Shown here in pieces: positions 45,820 to 54,510 of a stretch of DNA of 64,000 nucleotides. Within the stretch, counting starts at the first letter, position 1; each line of letters begins with the position of its first letter. The stretch is from Alcaligenaceae bacterium (lineage in GTDB: Bacteria; Pseudomonadota; Gammaproteobacteria; Burkholderiales; Burkholderiaceae_B), in assembly GCA_013416485.1 (NCBI GenBank), contig JACCEO010000001.1, forward strand, positions 186,001 to 250,000, given 5' to 3'. Below the pieces are notes generated by a model. It was not told the origin of the DNA, ran no database searches, and saw only the letters and a program-made list of their open reading frames with translations. The position numbers and the translations under genes were made by a program.

Positions 45820-47028
45820 TTACAGCCTATCCCGCCTGTCCCCCCGCATAAACCCCATCAACGGCGGCGTTATCCCACGCCCTATCGCTAGCACTTTAAA
45901 CAGTTCCCCCATTTCGGCTTCAGACAACAACTTCTGCACCGCCGACATACTGCTCACCTTATCCGTAGTACTAACACCGTCGTCCTGGCTAGCGGCGGTT
46001 AGCAACTCGGGCAGCCCTGCGTTCATTAAAAACCTGGCCTGCGATGTATAGCCCAGCACATCCAGCCCACCAGCCAGCGCGGCATCGGCCATCGCGGTGA
46101 AATCCACGTGGGTGGTAATGTCTTGTAGACCCGCGTAAATTAGCGGTTGGCCATGAGCATGGTGGCGGAAATGGCACATTAATGTGCCTTCTGCGCGCTG
46201 GGGGTGGTAGTACTCGCGCTGCGGAAAGCCGTAGTCGATTAGTAAGGCCGCACCCCGCTGCAGCCACTTGCCCATTTCGGTGATCCAGGCTTCGGCCCGT
46301 AAGTTGATTTCTGACTGGTAGCCCGGCAAGGGTGGCATGCGTTGGCTAACGGCTTGCGCCATTGCACTATTTGCAGTTCTGGCATCCCAGGCATACGGCG
46401 GGTTGTCGCTACTGGCCTTAACGCCTAGCTCGGTTAATTGCCCGGCCTCATCCCAACGAAACAAGGTAGCGGGCATGGCGTCCAGGACTTCGTTGGCAAT
46501 AATGCAGCCGCTGAAACTATCTGGCAAGCGGGTCAGCCAGGTAACGCTACTTTCTAAACCCTGTAGGCGCTGTTGTTGGCGGGCTTTTAGGTCGGCAGAA
46601 ACGTCCAGTATTTGGTAGTCTGGGTTAATCCCCAGTGCCTGCAAAGCAGGGATTAGTGCAGCAGCCAGTGCGCCTGACCCTGCACCAAACTCCAGTACTT
46701 GCACGGATTCGGCCTGCTCTAGGATTTGTGCGACTTGGCGGGCCAAGGTTTGCCCAAACAAGGGGCTAAGTTCAGGGGCAGTGGTGAAGTCGCCTGCTGG
46801 CAGAATTTGCGTGGCGTCAGTACTGCCAAACTTGGTGCTTTCGGCGGCATAGTAGCCCAAGCCAGGGGCATACAAAGCCAGATCCATCCACTGGTCAAAA
46901 GGCATAAAGCCCTCTGGCATATTGGCAATTTTCTGGCTAATGTGCGCTTGTACCAGTTCTAGGTGAGCTGTGGCGTGGGGGTCCAGGGTAGGTAGCCCGG
47001 TGGGCAACATAGGGTTGGGTTTACGCAT
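45820..47028 (-). CDS. SAM-dependent methyltransferase, MidA/NDUFAF7 family
   Basis: 402 aa. It has the N-terminal 'MPEGFMPFDQWMDLALYAPGLGYYA' region (about 37-60), the SAM-binding 'VQVLEFGAGSGALAAALIPAL' and the family block 'IIANEVLDAMPATLF'. A late 'LLIDYGFPQREYYHPQR' is also diagnostic. Human NDUFAF7 methylates an arginine of complex I subunit NDUFS2; a bacterial substrate is not established. The start codon overlaps the end of a small upstream membrane-protein gene by 8 bases. Confidence 0.88.
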   Translation of the reverse strand: MRKPNPMLPTGLPTLDPHATAHLELVQAHISQKIANMPEGFMPFDQWMDLALYAPGLGYYAAESTKFGSTDATQILPAGDFTTAPELSPLFGQTLARQVAQILEQAESVQVLEFGAGSGALAAALIPALQALGINPDYQILDVSADLKARQQQRLQGLESSVTWLTRLPDSFSGCIIANEVLDAMPATLFRWDEAGQLTELGVKASSDNPPYAWDARTANSAMAQAVSQRMPPLPGYQSEINLRAEAWITEMGKWLQRGAALLIDYGFPQREYYHPQRAEGTLMCHFRHHAHGQPLIYAGLQDITTHVDFTAMADAALAGGLDVLGYTSQARFLMNAGLPELLTAASQDDGVSTTDKVSSMSAVQKLLSEAEMGELFKVLAIGRGITPPLMGFMRGDRRDRL

Positions 47029-47200
47029 GGGGATCGTCGTCGTCGGATTTTCTTAATACATACAGGGAATAGCACATCGAGGCCAGAAAGGCGACCAATA
47101 GTGCGCTGATGAAAGCAATCAGGTAGTTGTTAAATACTACCCACAAAGGCAATGACAGCAGCACAGCGAAAAAAAAGGGCTTACGTAGTAGCTGTTTCAC
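47021..47200 (-). CDS. Small two-helix membrane protein, GTG start
   Basis: 59 codons on the minus strand, from GTG 47198-47200 to TAA 47021-47023. The product is basic at the N-terminus (MKQLLRKPFF), has two hydrophobic stretches (about residues 9-24 and 26-47) and ends in an acidic tail (KSDDDDPHA). An in-frame TAA lies two codons before the GTG, so no longer start exists. It overlaps the MidA-like start by 8 bases, which supports translation. The family is not recognised. Confidence 0.6.
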   Translation of the reverse strand: MKQLLRKPFFFAVLLSLPLWVVFNNYLIAFISALLVAFLASMCYSLYVLRKSDDDDPHA

Positions 47201-47257
47201 GGTTTAGATCAAGAAAGAAAAGAATAGTGTAAGCCTAGCATGGCAGCAGTATCGCCC

Positions 47258-47292
47258 TATAAAACAAAGGCGCCCCTAAGGACGCCTTTGTG
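47258..47292 (-). terminator. Intrinsic terminator of the DEAD-box helicase gene
   Basis: ACAAAGGCG (47264-47272) and CGCCTTTGT (47283-47291) form a 9-base stem with a 10-base loop. Read on the minus strand it is followed by TTTT (47261-47264). It lies 40 bases after the helicase stop. Confidence 0.8.
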
Positions 47293-47331
47293 GCCGGCCG
47301 GTGTTAAACGGCCTAGTATGTTAGCAACGGA

Positions 47332-48996
47332 TTACGCAAAATCTGTGCGGCGAGGCGCAGGTTTGCGGTGCGTGCTGCTAGGCTTGCCAGCGAATGCTGG
47401 GCGTGAACCTGCTGGGCGAGCCGCTTTAGGGGCGTATTCGCTACGTGCAGGACGGTCACCGAACGCTGGGCGGTCAGCACGAGCTGGCCTGTCGCCAAAT
47501 GCGGGGCGGTCGCTGCGATCGCTGCGGTCACTACGGCCTTGGTAGCCGCCGCCGCTGCTTCTGCGCTCGTCGTTGCCAAAGCTACGACGTGGTGCTTGAT
47601 CGCGGTCACCAAATGCTGGCTTGTCACCAAAGCGAGGCTTATCGCCAAACGCAGGTTTGTCGCCAAACGCAGGTTTGTCGCCGAATGCGGGTTTATCGCC
47701 AAAACGGGGCTTGTCACCGAATGCTGCTTTTTCGCCAAACGGACGGCTGCCACCTGGCTTGCGACCATACGATGGTTTGCCTGCGCCGTGGCTACCACGT
47801 GGCGAGAAGCTTTTGCCACCACCGCCCTTACGGTCGGTGTAGGTAGGACGTGCCGTTTTCTTGGGTTCCAGGCCTTCAATGACTTCGGCAGGAATAGGCT
47901 GACCGATGAAGTGTTCTATACGGCGTACTTTATGACGCTCGGAGTGCACTGCCAAGGTGTAAGCTAAACCGCTACGACCAGCACGGCCGGTACGACCGAT
48001 ACGGTGTACGTAGTCTTCGGCTTGCATGGGCAAGTCGTAGTTTACGGCGTGGCTAATGCCTTGTACGTCGATACCGCGAGCGGCAACGTCAGTGGCAACC
48101 AGTATGCGTAGCTGACCACGCTGCAGCATACCCAGGGTACGGGTGCGCTGGCGCTGGTTCATGTCACCGTGCAATGCGGCAGCGGCAAAGCCTTGGTCGG
48201 ACAAACGATCGGCCAGGTCATCGGCACCACGTTTTGTTGCGGTAAATACGATGGCTTGATCCAGATTGGCGTCACGCAGCAAGTGGTCCAGCAAACGCAT
48301 TTTGTGGCCGTTATCGTCTGCGTACAACAGGCTTTGGGTAATGTTAGAGTGTTTCTGTTTTTGGCCTGAAATTTCTATGGTTTCAGGATCGCGCAGCATT
48401 TTTGCAGCCATGCGACCGATAGTGCCGTCCAAGGTGGCCGAGAACAACAGTGTTTGGCGGCTGGCTGGTGTGCTGCCTACAATAGTTTCTATATCTTCAA
48501 TGAAACCCATGTCCAGCATGCGGTCGGCTTCGTCCAGCACCAGAGTGTGAACGGCAGACAGGTCTACACGACGGGCTTGCAGGTGATCGATCAGGCGGCC
48601 AGGGGTGGCAACCAGGACATCGACGCGACGCGACAGCGCTTTCAGTTGGGCGCCGTAAGGCATACCGCCAACTACAGTGGCGATGCGCAGATCTTTGTTA
48701 TGAGCGCTGTACAGTTTGGTGGCATCAGCCACTTGCATGGCCAGCTCACGGGTGGGGGTAAGCACCAGAACCTGTACGCCATTGCCCTTAGTGGGTGGCA
48801 TATTGATAATGCGGTTCAGGGCGGGCAACATAAAGGCGGCGGTTTTACCGCTACCGGTTTGCGATGAAACCATCAGGTCGCGTCCTGCTAGGGCCTTGGG
48901 TATGGCAGCAGCCTGCACGGAAGTTGGCTCGGTAAAGCCAGCTTTCAAAACAGCAGACAACAGGGTAGGAGCGAGACCTAAAGTATCGAATGACAT
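47332..48996 (-). CDS. DEAD-box RNA helicase (RhlE-like)
   Basis: 554 aa ATP-dependent RNA helicase. The motifs run in order: the Q motif around 'FTEPTSVQAAAIP', AxxGxGKT as SQTGSGKTAAF, PTRELA, TPGRLIDHL, DEAD within VLDEADRMLDMGF, SAT, and the C-terminal 'VATDVAARGIDV' and 'HRIGRTGRAG'. The tail after about residue 390 is basic and disordered, with hexapeptide repeats, fitting an RNA-binding extension. The start is placed at 48996, where a GGATC-type ribosome site precedes ATG; the frame is open 11 codons further. Likely roles are cold adaptation or ribosome assembly. Confidence 0.92.
   Translation of the reverse strand: MSFDTLGLAPTLLSAVLKAGFTEPTSVQAAAIPKALAGRDLMVSSQTGSGKTAAFMLPALNRIINMPPTKGNGVQVLVLTPTRELAMQVADATKLYSAHNKDLRIATVVGGMPYGAQLKALSRRVDVLVATPGRLIDHLQARRVDLSAVHTLVLDEADRMLDMGFIEDIETIVGSTPASRQTLLFSATLDGTIGRMAAKMLRDPETIEISGQKQKHSNITQSLLYADDNGHKMRLLDHLLRDANLDQAIVFTATKRGADDLADRLSDQGFAAAALHGDMNQRQRTRTLGMLQRGQLRILVATDVAARGIDVQGISHAVNYDLPMQAEDYVHRIGRTGRAGRSGLAYTLAVHSERHKVRRIEHFIGQPIPAEVIEGLEPKKTARPTYTDRKGGGGKSFSPRGSHGAGKPSYGRKPGGSRPFGEKAAFGDKPRFGDKPAFGDKPAFGDKPAFGDKPRFGDKPAFGDRDQAPRRSFGNDERRSSGGGYQGRSDRSDRSDRPAFGDRPARADRPAFGDRPARSEYAPKAARPAGSRPAFAGKPSSTHRKPAPRRTDFA
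47605..47748 (-). repeat. 18-bp tandem repeats in the helicase tail
   Basis: About eight imperfect 18-base units (for example ATCGCCAAACGCAGGTTT at 47641 and GTCGCCAAACGCAGGTTT at 47659) encode Phe-Gly-Asp-Lys-Pro-Ala/Arg repeats. Two adjacent units near 47641-47676 are almost identical, which suggests recent duplication. Being in-frame, copy changes alter only tail length. Confidence 0.85.
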
Positions 48997-49322
48997 GCGT
49001 GATCCTTTTGCCGGGTAAACGGCATACACTTAGCGCGGGCAAGATAGGCAAGCCTAGGCGCTGGTTGATTGGAGGAGCATCGTGCCGACCGAATCAACCT
49101 GGAGTGCAGCGTCTGTAAGACGCGACGAAAAGGCGCGGAGGTCAGGGAGCGATGGCGTTCGACATGGGTGCTGAAGAAATCAGTCAACTGCTATGACACA
49201 ACTGGCGTTGTATGAAAATGTCGACGCGTTAAAAATGCAGTGCGCTAAGTATATGCGCAAAGTTGCCTTGGGGTAAACCCCGATTGTTGCTGCGGCGCAA
49301 CGAAAATCATTAAATAGTGTGC
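48997..49322 (-). other. Long untranslated leader between ung and the helicase gene
   Basis: 326 bases without a credible gene. On the minus strand it holds a hairpin GTTGC/GCAAC shortly after the ung stop, a small GGGG/CCCC hairpin at about 49268-49285, and an 8-base repeat pair GGTTGATT/AATCAACC with a 21-base loop at about 49060-49100. Long structured leaders are common on cold-inducible helicase mRNAs, so regulation at this level is plausible but not shown. Confidence 0.4.
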
Positions 49323-50057
49323 TTACACCTGATTTAACCAGTTGATGGCAGTGCTGCTCTGGGCTTCTAGCCATTGGTTGGCCTGGATGAAATGGCCGCA
49401 GCCTATAAAAGGCGTGGGTGGGCGCAGGGCGGACAAGGGGGATGGGTGGTTCGCTGTCAGTATTTTGTAAGGCCCGCCACTGTGCTTGGCCAGTAGTTCT
49501 TGTTTGCGCTGGGCGTGGGCACCCCACAGTAAATACACTTTTGGCTGTGCCGTCATGGCGACTTGGGTTAGCAGGGCGTCGGTAATTTCTTCCCAGCCTT
49601 GTTTGGCATGGGATGCTGGCTGGCCGCTACTTACGGTAAGCACGGTGTTTAGCAGCAGCACACCTTGTCGGGCCAAGTAGCTAAGTTCGTGGCCGCTAGG
49701 ACGTAAAACGTCGGGGTATTCCAGGGTCAGTTCTTTGAAAATATTACGCAAACTGGGTGGGCAGGGGCAAGTATTGGGCACAGAAAAGGCCAAACCTTGG
49801 GCTTGATCAGGGCCATGATAGGGATCTTGGCCCAGTATTACTACGCGTACTGCGTCGGGTGCCATGCCGTCCAAGGCCCGAAATGGATGTCGCGGATACA
49901 TCTCAAGGTGGTTGGCTAATTGAGTGTCTAAAAACTGGCTTAGGCGTGCAATGGCGTCCTGCGTACTGGGGGCAACTAGGGCATTTTGCCAGACATCGGG
50001 TAGGCGCGAAATATGGGCTTGTAGCGGTTCTAGTAAGGTGTTTTGGGCGGTAGTCAT
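49323..50057 (-). CDS. ung: Uracil-DNA glycosylase
   Basis: 244 aa family 1 UDG. The water-activating Asp78 is in GQDPYHG (residues 76-82), the uracil-stacking region is 'LAFSVPNTCPCPPSLRNIFKE' and the minor-groove loop with catalytic His is HPSPLSALR. Length and motifs are complete. It excises uracil from DNA. It is encoded on the minus strand upstream of the helicase gene but separated by a long gap, so they are probably independent units. Confidence 0.95.
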   Translation of the reverse strand: MTTAQNTLLEPLQAHISRLPDVWQNALVAPSTQDAIARLSQFLDTQLANHLEMYPRHPFRALDGMAPDAVRVVILGQDPYHGPDQAQGLAFSVPNTCPCPPSLRNIFKELTLEYPDVLRPSGHELSYLARQGVLLLNTVLTVSSGQPASHAKQGWEEITDALLTQVAMTAQPKVYLLWGAHAQRKQELLAKHSGGPYKILTANHPSPLSALRPPTPFIGCGHFIQANQWLEAQSSTAINWLNQV

Positions 50058-50178
50058 GGCGGCCTTACGGGATGTTTTTGTGACGTCAGGAGGTGACTTT
50101 GTTATCTCTGAAATCAGACGTGCTGGTGCTTTGCTGGCAAAATAATTTCACCTTGTACCAACGTTAAGGATTGCTGTC

Positions 50179-50406
50179 ATGGAGTCTTCCCACTGTATTA
50201 AGCTGGGTTTCTTGAAGCTAACCCCCAAAGAACGCGTCGTCATGAAGCATATCGCCTGGGGCAAACCCAATAAAACCATAGCGGCTGAATTGGGTTTGTC
50301 ACAACGTACGGTAGAAGCCCACCGGGCCAAGGTATTTCAGAAAATGCAGGTGAAAAACGCCACGGAGCTGGCGCGTTGGGCGCTGTCACTAGGCTTGCTG
50401 GCCTAG
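50179..50406 (+). CDS. Stand-alone LuxR-type HTH protein
   Basis: 75 aa consisting almost only of a GerE/LuxR helix-turn-helix ('LTPKERVVMKHIAWGKPNKT', then 'AAELGLSQRTVEAHRAKVFQ'). It matches the DNA-binding half of FixJ/NarL regulators but has no receiver or sensor domain. The ribosome site AAGGA lies 8 bases before ATG. It is divergent from ung and convergent with the NlpE-like gene. No sensor kinase is nearby, so its input signal is unknown. Confidence 0.8.
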   Translation: MESSHCIKLGFLKLTPKERVVMKHIAWGKPNKTIAAELGLSQRTVEAHRAKVFQKMQVKNATELARWALSLGLLA

Positions 50407-50425
50407 CAACAGCAAACCTAGGGTG

Positions 50426-51094
50426 TTATTGGGCCGCGGGTGGTGTGCAGTCCAGGTTGTGTAAGCCAGGTGCGTCGTCTATGGGGTCAATGTCGGCCTG
50501 ACGGGTTAAGTGGTAGTCCAGCGTGGGCGCTGTGTCATTGATCAGGTTGACGCGCAGCACGTTGTCATTGATAAAGCTTAGGTTGGCTTTGGTGGCGTCG
50601 CCAGCCATTTGCAGAACAATGCGTAAAGGCTGTGTGCCCACCACGCGCCAGCAGCCTTGTTGGGCGATGGTGCGCTCTGACCCAGACGCACCCAGCAACA
50701 CGGTGCGTGCACGCCACTGCTGGTCGGGCGCCAGTGTCAGGCTGATGCGGCTGGCCATGCAGGAAGCGTCCTGGGCGATGCAGGGTACGGTACCTAAAAA
50801 GGTTTTGGCTTCTTTTAGTGGCCTGACCTGAATGATGGCGTTGGCATTGGCGGCTTCGGCTGGTGTGTTGGTTTGCGCTGATGCTGTGTTGCCAAAGCCT
50901 AGTTGTATTTGTGATGGAGCACGTGTGCCGTGCCCGCCTTGAGCATGGTTGCGGGCATCAGTTTCGGTGGTGTCCTGGGGCTGGGCGTAATAGCCCGCCT
51001 GTTGTTGTTGAGCACAGCCTGATACCAATACGGCCAGCATGGCGGCACCTAGTAGTTTGGCAGAGTGCCGGCTAAACAAAGCAAGGGATGACAT
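50426..51094 (-). CDS. Lipoprotein with NlpE-like domain
   Basis: 222 aa from the chosen ATG at 51094; the frame is open to 51136. A lipoprotein signal ends in the lipobox LVSGC, so it is anchored by a lipid-modified Cys about residue 28. A low-complexity Gln-rich stretch follows (CAQQQQAGYYAQPQ). The C-terminal half resembles an NlpE N-terminal-type barrel ('GTVPCIAQDASCMASRISL' then 'LTLAPDQQWRARTVLLG'). NlpE senses envelope stress in Enterobacteria. Whether this protein does so is unknown. Confidence 0.7.
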   Translation of the reverse strand: MSSLALFSRHSAKLLGAAMLAVLVSGCAQQQQAGYYAQPQDTTETDARNHAQGGHGTRAPSQIQLGFGNTASAQTNTPAEAANANAIIQVRPLKEAKTFLGTVPCIAQDASCMASRISLTLAPDQQWRARTVLLGASGSERTIAQQGCWRVVGTQPLRIVLQMAGDATKANLSFINDNVLRVNLINDTAPTLDYHLTRQADIDPIDDAPGLHNLDCTPPAAQ

Positions 51095-51160
51095 GATTTT
51101 TTTCCATCGATTAGGGGCAACTCGCATTCTACGCATTTCTACTGCGTTTTGGGTAAGCGT

Positions 51161-51892
51161 ATGCTAAGTCTTGGCGTGTTAGTCCTTATTGGGGCCGTAA
51201 GCGGTGTGCTTAGTGTCAGGCTGGCGCAATCTTATATTTATAAGCTGGCACAAGGAGCTTGTCCTGATCAGCTCACCTTTTTACTTGCCTTACGTAGTGC
51301 AGTGACCGGGATGTTGGGCTATACCGATGCGCAGGGTGTGTTGTTGGCGAATCGTCAGCTAATTTTTTTGGGTGCAGCTGTCGCAATGGCGATGGCGGTG
51401 CCTACGTTGCACTGGCATGCTGGACTATCCGTATATTTTGTCGCGTTAGTGGTGGCGGCGTTTATGTTGTTGACGCTGACCCTGATCGATGCCGCCTGTG
51501 GTTTGCTACCTGATGCGCTGACCTTGCCGCTACTGTGGGTTGGGCTGGCGCTAGCTTGGGCAGGTTACGGACCCGGTGTTTCTGACGCTTTGGCAGGGGC
51601 AATGCTGGGTTATGGCCTGCCGTGGACGGTCTTTTTTGTATATAAATGTGCCCGCTTAGGTCATGGTATGGGCCACGGCGATTTTAAATTATTGGCTGGC
51701 CTGGGGGCATGGTTAGGTTGGCAAGCGGTAGCCCCTACGCTGCTCATCGCCTCTATAGGCTTAGTGGTTTTTGCCATGTGGCGTCAAAAAACCTGGCTGC
51801 CAGTAGGGGCTTATCCTTTTGGCCCATGTCTGAATGTATCGGCAGTGGGTGTTTTTGTGACGGGGTCTGGGGTACATTCATGGTTTATCTAG
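51161..51892 (+). CDS. A24-type prepilin peptidase, short form
   Basis: 243 aa membrane protein with about seven hydrophobic segments. The two catalytic aspartates of type-IV prepilin peptidases are visible: LIDAACGLLPDALTLPL (first Asp in the membrane-border motif) and GHGDFKLLAGLGAWLG (GxGDxK-like second). The N-terminal methyltransferase part lacks the paired CxxC zinc motifs, so it may cleave prepilins without N-methylating them. pilB/pilC are not next to it, unlike in many Burkholderiales where the peptidase gene is followed by coaE. ATG 51161 is chosen over TTG 51149. Confidence 0.82.
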   Translation: MLSLGVLVLIGAVSGVLSVRLAQSYIYKLAQGACPDQLTFLLALRSAVTGMLGYTDAQGVLLANRQLIFLGAAVAMAMAVPTLHWHAGLSVYFVALVVAAFMLLTLTLIDAACGLLPDALTLPLLWVGLALAWAGYGPGVSDALAGAMLGYGLPWTVFFVYKCARLGHGMGHGDFKLLAGLGAWLGWQAVAPTLLIASIGLVVFAMWRQKTWLPVGAYPFGPCLNVSAVGVFVTGSGVHSWFI

Positions 51893-51905
51893 CTGGAATG
51901 TGGTC

Positions 51906-52523
51906 ATGCTTAAAATTGGTCTTACCGGGGGCATAGGTTCAGGCAAAAGCCTGGTAGCCGATTTTTTTGCCCAATGGGGTGCTGCTGTCATAGACACCGA
52001 CCTGATCGCTCACCAATTAACTCAGCCTGGTGGTGCGGCTATGCCGTCTATACGGCAAGCATTCGGGGATGTGGTCATTAGCCCCGATGGCGCTTTGAAT
52101 CGAGCCGCTATGCGTGAACTGGTTTTTGCTGATTCGGCACAGCGCACCCGGCTGGAAGCCATTATTCATCCCTTGATCGCCTCTGAAACAGAACGGCAAG
52201 CGGCCAGTGCGGCTGGTTGCTATCAGGTGTTTGTTGTTCCTTTACTGGTCGAATCTGGCCGTTGGCGCAGCAAAGTGGATCGTATTTGTGTGGTCGATTG
52301 CGAACCAGAAACCCAGATTGCCAGAGTGCAAAGCCGTAGCGGGCTGACGCCTGAAGTGATTGGGCGTATTATGTCAGCACAGGCTACGCGCGCGGCCAGG
52401 CTGGCCGTCGCCGATGACGTCGTTGATAACGGCGCTAGTGTTACTTTCAGCCAACTTAAACAGCGTGCCCTGGAACTGCACAACAGTTGGTGCAGTTTCT
52501 CTGAAAAGGTTTGTGTCGCGTGA
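51906..52523 (+). CDS. coaE: Dephospho-CoA kinase
   Basis: 205 aa. The P-loop is GLTGGIGSGKS (residues about 6-16), followed by the substrate-binding 'DTDLIAHQL' block and the LID motif 'RSGLTPEVIGRIMSAQ'. It phosphorylates dephospho-CoA, the last step of CoA synthesis. ATG 51906 gives the normal start; a GTG two codons upstream is possible. The TGA stop overlaps the zapD GTG start by 4 bases, so the two are translationally linked, which is the standard betaproteobacterial order. Confidence 0.95.
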   Translation: MLKIGLTGGIGSGKSLVADFFAQWGAAVIDTDLIAHQLTQPGGAAMPSIRQAFGDVVISPDGALNRAAMRELVFADSAQRTRLEAIIHPLIASETERQAASAAGCYQVFVVPLLVESGRWRSKVDRICVVDCEPETQIARVQSRSGLTPEVIGRIMSAQATRAARLAVADDVVDNGASVTFSQLKQRALELHNSWCSFSEKVCVA

Positions 52524-53272
52524 TTCTTTATGAATATCCATGCAACGAACGGGTCAGGTCCCTGCTTAGGGTCGAATTCCTGTTCGACCGCTTGTTTTAC
52601 TTCGCCCAAGGGCCAGATACCTACCATCATCAAATTTGTATAAGCACGTTATTTGACCTGCTGGATGTCTGTGACCGCACCGATATGCGAGGCGCTGTCC
52701 TACAAGACTTGGAACGCCATCGCTTGGCATTAAGCGCTTTACGGCGCCACCCAGGGGTCGATGCCAATACACTAGACGACATGCTGGCTGAACTCCAAGA
52801 GGCCACCGGGGCGTTGGGAGCCTTGGGCCGTTTAGGCCAGGGGCTACGAGACAATGAATGGTTGGTCAGTTTGCGTGGTCGCCTAGCGGTACCAGGCGGA
52901 TCATCTCAGGTAGATATACCTTCATATTTTGCTTGGCAACGAAAGCCCCTGGATGCACGTCAACATGATATTAAGCAATGGGTGCAGCCATTTATGCCCT
53001 TATATAACGGTATTGCCTTAGTATTGCGTATGTTGCGCGATGCTGGCGATGTCGTCAGCCTAGTGGCCCGTTCGGGTGCCTACCAGGAAATGGTGGGTGG
53101 CAAGGTGTATCAGTTGTTGCGTGTGTGGGTCGATAGTGCACTGAATGTGTTCCCCGAAATGAGCGCCAATAAATACGTGATTTGGGTGCGTTTTTCTGCC
53201 CAAGATAACGAACTGAAACCACAGGCAGCCACCGGGGATATCGCCTTCAAATTGGCGCGTTGTAACGTCTAA
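52520..53272 (+). CDS. zapD: Cell division protein ZapD
   Basis: 250 aa, mostly alpha-helical N-terminal part and a C-terminal beta-rich part, as in the ZapD family (FtsZ-binding, formerly a domain of unknown function). The start is GTG 52520 (ILYEYPCNERVRSLLRVEFL follows), matching the conserved 'YEYPxNERxRxxLRxE' beginning. The product bundles FtsZ filaments at the division ring. It overlaps coaE by 4 bases. Confidence 0.92.
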   Translation: MILYEYPCNERVRSLLRVEFLFDRLFYFAQGPDTYHHQICISTLFDLLDVCDRTDMRGAVLQDLERHRLALSALRRHPGVDANTLDDMLAELQEATGALGALGRLGQGLRDNEWLVSLRGRLAVPGGSSQVDIPSYFAWQRKPLDARQHDIKQWVQPFMPLYNGIALVLRMLRDAGDVVSLVARSGAYQEMVGGKVYQLLRVWVDSALNVFPEMSANKYVIWVRFSAQDNELKPQAATGDIAFKLARCNV

Positions 53273-53301
53273 AGGCGGGCGCTTTGCTATAAGCGTCGCC
53301 T
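53273..53301 (+). terminator. Hairpin after zapD
   Basis: AGGCG-GGCGCTT (53273-53284) and AAGCGTCGCCT (53291-53301) pair with one bulged base around a short loop, right after the zapD stop. No clear T-run follows, so this is a weak terminator call or a processing hairpin. Confidence 0.4.
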
Positions 53302-53328
53302 ACTACTGTTAATTCCGGAGAACCCTGC

Positions 53329-54510
53329 ATGTCGGACACATCCTCCGCATCGTATCGTCAGCGATTTCGCTGGTTGTGGATTTTACTTGTTGTATTTGTT
53401 TTGGCAGGGGGGTATTGGTTCTATTATGGACAGCCAAAAACCAGCCCAGCCGCTACTTCGGGAGCACCCGCACGGCCTACCGGTGCACGGGCAGGCATGA
53501 TGGGTATGGCCACCCCAGTGCGGGTGGCCACGGTGGCATCCGGGCCGGTTAACCATATGCTGAAAGCCATAGGCACTGTGACTGCCTACAATACGGTGGT
53601 GGTACGCAGCCGGGTCGATGGCGAATTGGAAAAAATTGCATTCCAAGACGGCCAGAAAGTTCAGGCCGGAGATTTATTGGCTGAGGTTGACTCGCGACCC
53701 TTTCAGGTGCAGCTGGATCAAGCCCTAGGGCAGCAACAGCAAAATGCCGCCCAGTTGCAGAATGCGCAACGCGACTTACAGCGTTATCAGCAGTTGTACA
53801 AACAAAATTCCATTGCCAAGCAGCAACTGGAGGCCCAGGCTGCCTTGGTACAGCAATACCTGGGATCCAAAAAAAGTGATCAAGCAGCGGTTGATAGTGC
53901 CAAGCTGCAGTTAAGCTTTACCAAAATTACTGCACCGCTATCGGGTCGATTAGGTTTACGCCGCTTGGATCAGGGCAATATGATTAATGCATCTAATGCG
54001 GATGGTTTGGTCACTATTACCCAGGTACAACCCATTTCAGTCATGTTTTCTTTGCCCCAAGCGGAACTGCCTGACGTGTTGCGTCAAATGCGTGCAGGGA
54101 ATACTTTAGTGACCGAACTTTACGACAGCAGTGATACCGCCAAAATAGCAACAGGTACGCTGATTTCGGTCGATAACCAGATTGATGTCGCCACGGGTAC
54201 CGTGAAGCTTAAGGCCCAGTTCGCCAATGACGATGACGCCTTGTTTCCTAATCAGTTTGCCAGTGTACGTTTGCAGGTTGGTGCTACGGACTCTTTGTTC
54301 GTGCCGACTATAGCGATTCAGCAAGGGTCAGCCGGTGCCTTCGTCTACGTAGTCACACCAGAGAATACCGTGCATATACAGCGGGTGCTGACGGGGCGCG
54401 TTGACGAGGACAAAATCGCCATTGTGTCTGGACTGGAGCTAGGGCAGCATGTAGTCACCGAAGGTACTGACAGGCTACGTGAAGGAGCTAGCGTCCAGGT
54501 GATGGAATGA
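53329..54510 (+). CDS. mdtA: RND efflux periplasmic adaptor (MdtA-like)
   Basis: 393 aa membrane-fusion protein. It has one N-terminal membrane anchor (about residues 12-30, '[20 protein letters not shown]') and a low-complexity linker. The lipoyl domain ('[24 protein letters not shown]') is split by a coiled-coil hairpin rich in Gln (about 120-190), and a beta-barrel follows. It links the RND pump to the outer-membrane channel. GGAGA precedes the ATG. The stop overlaps the next gene (ATGA), starting a four-gene pump operon. Confidence 0.9.
   Translation: MSDTSSASYRQRFRWLWILLVVFVLAGGYWFYYGQPKTSPAATSGAPARPTGARAGMMGMATPVRVATVASGPVNHMLKAIGTVTAYNTVVVRSRVDGELEKIAFQDGQKVQAGDLLAEVDSRPFQVQLDQALGQQQQNAAQLQNAQRDLQRYQQLYKQNSIAKQQLEAQAALVQQYLGSKKSDQAAVDSAKLQLSFTKITAPLSGRLGLRRLDQGNMINASNADGLVTITQVQPISVMFSLPQAELPDVLRQMRAGNTLVTELYDSSDTAKIATGTLISVDNQIDVATGTVKLKAQFANDDDALFPNQFASVRLQVGATDSLFVPTIAIQQGSAGAFVYVVTPENTVHIQRVLTGRVDEDKIAIVSGLELGQHVVTEGTDRLREGASVQVME

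Noticed and set aside
47605-47748. Regular repeats that could look like a CRISPR array
   Set aside because: Units are contiguous with no spacers, lie in a coding frame and specify FGDKP peptide repeats.
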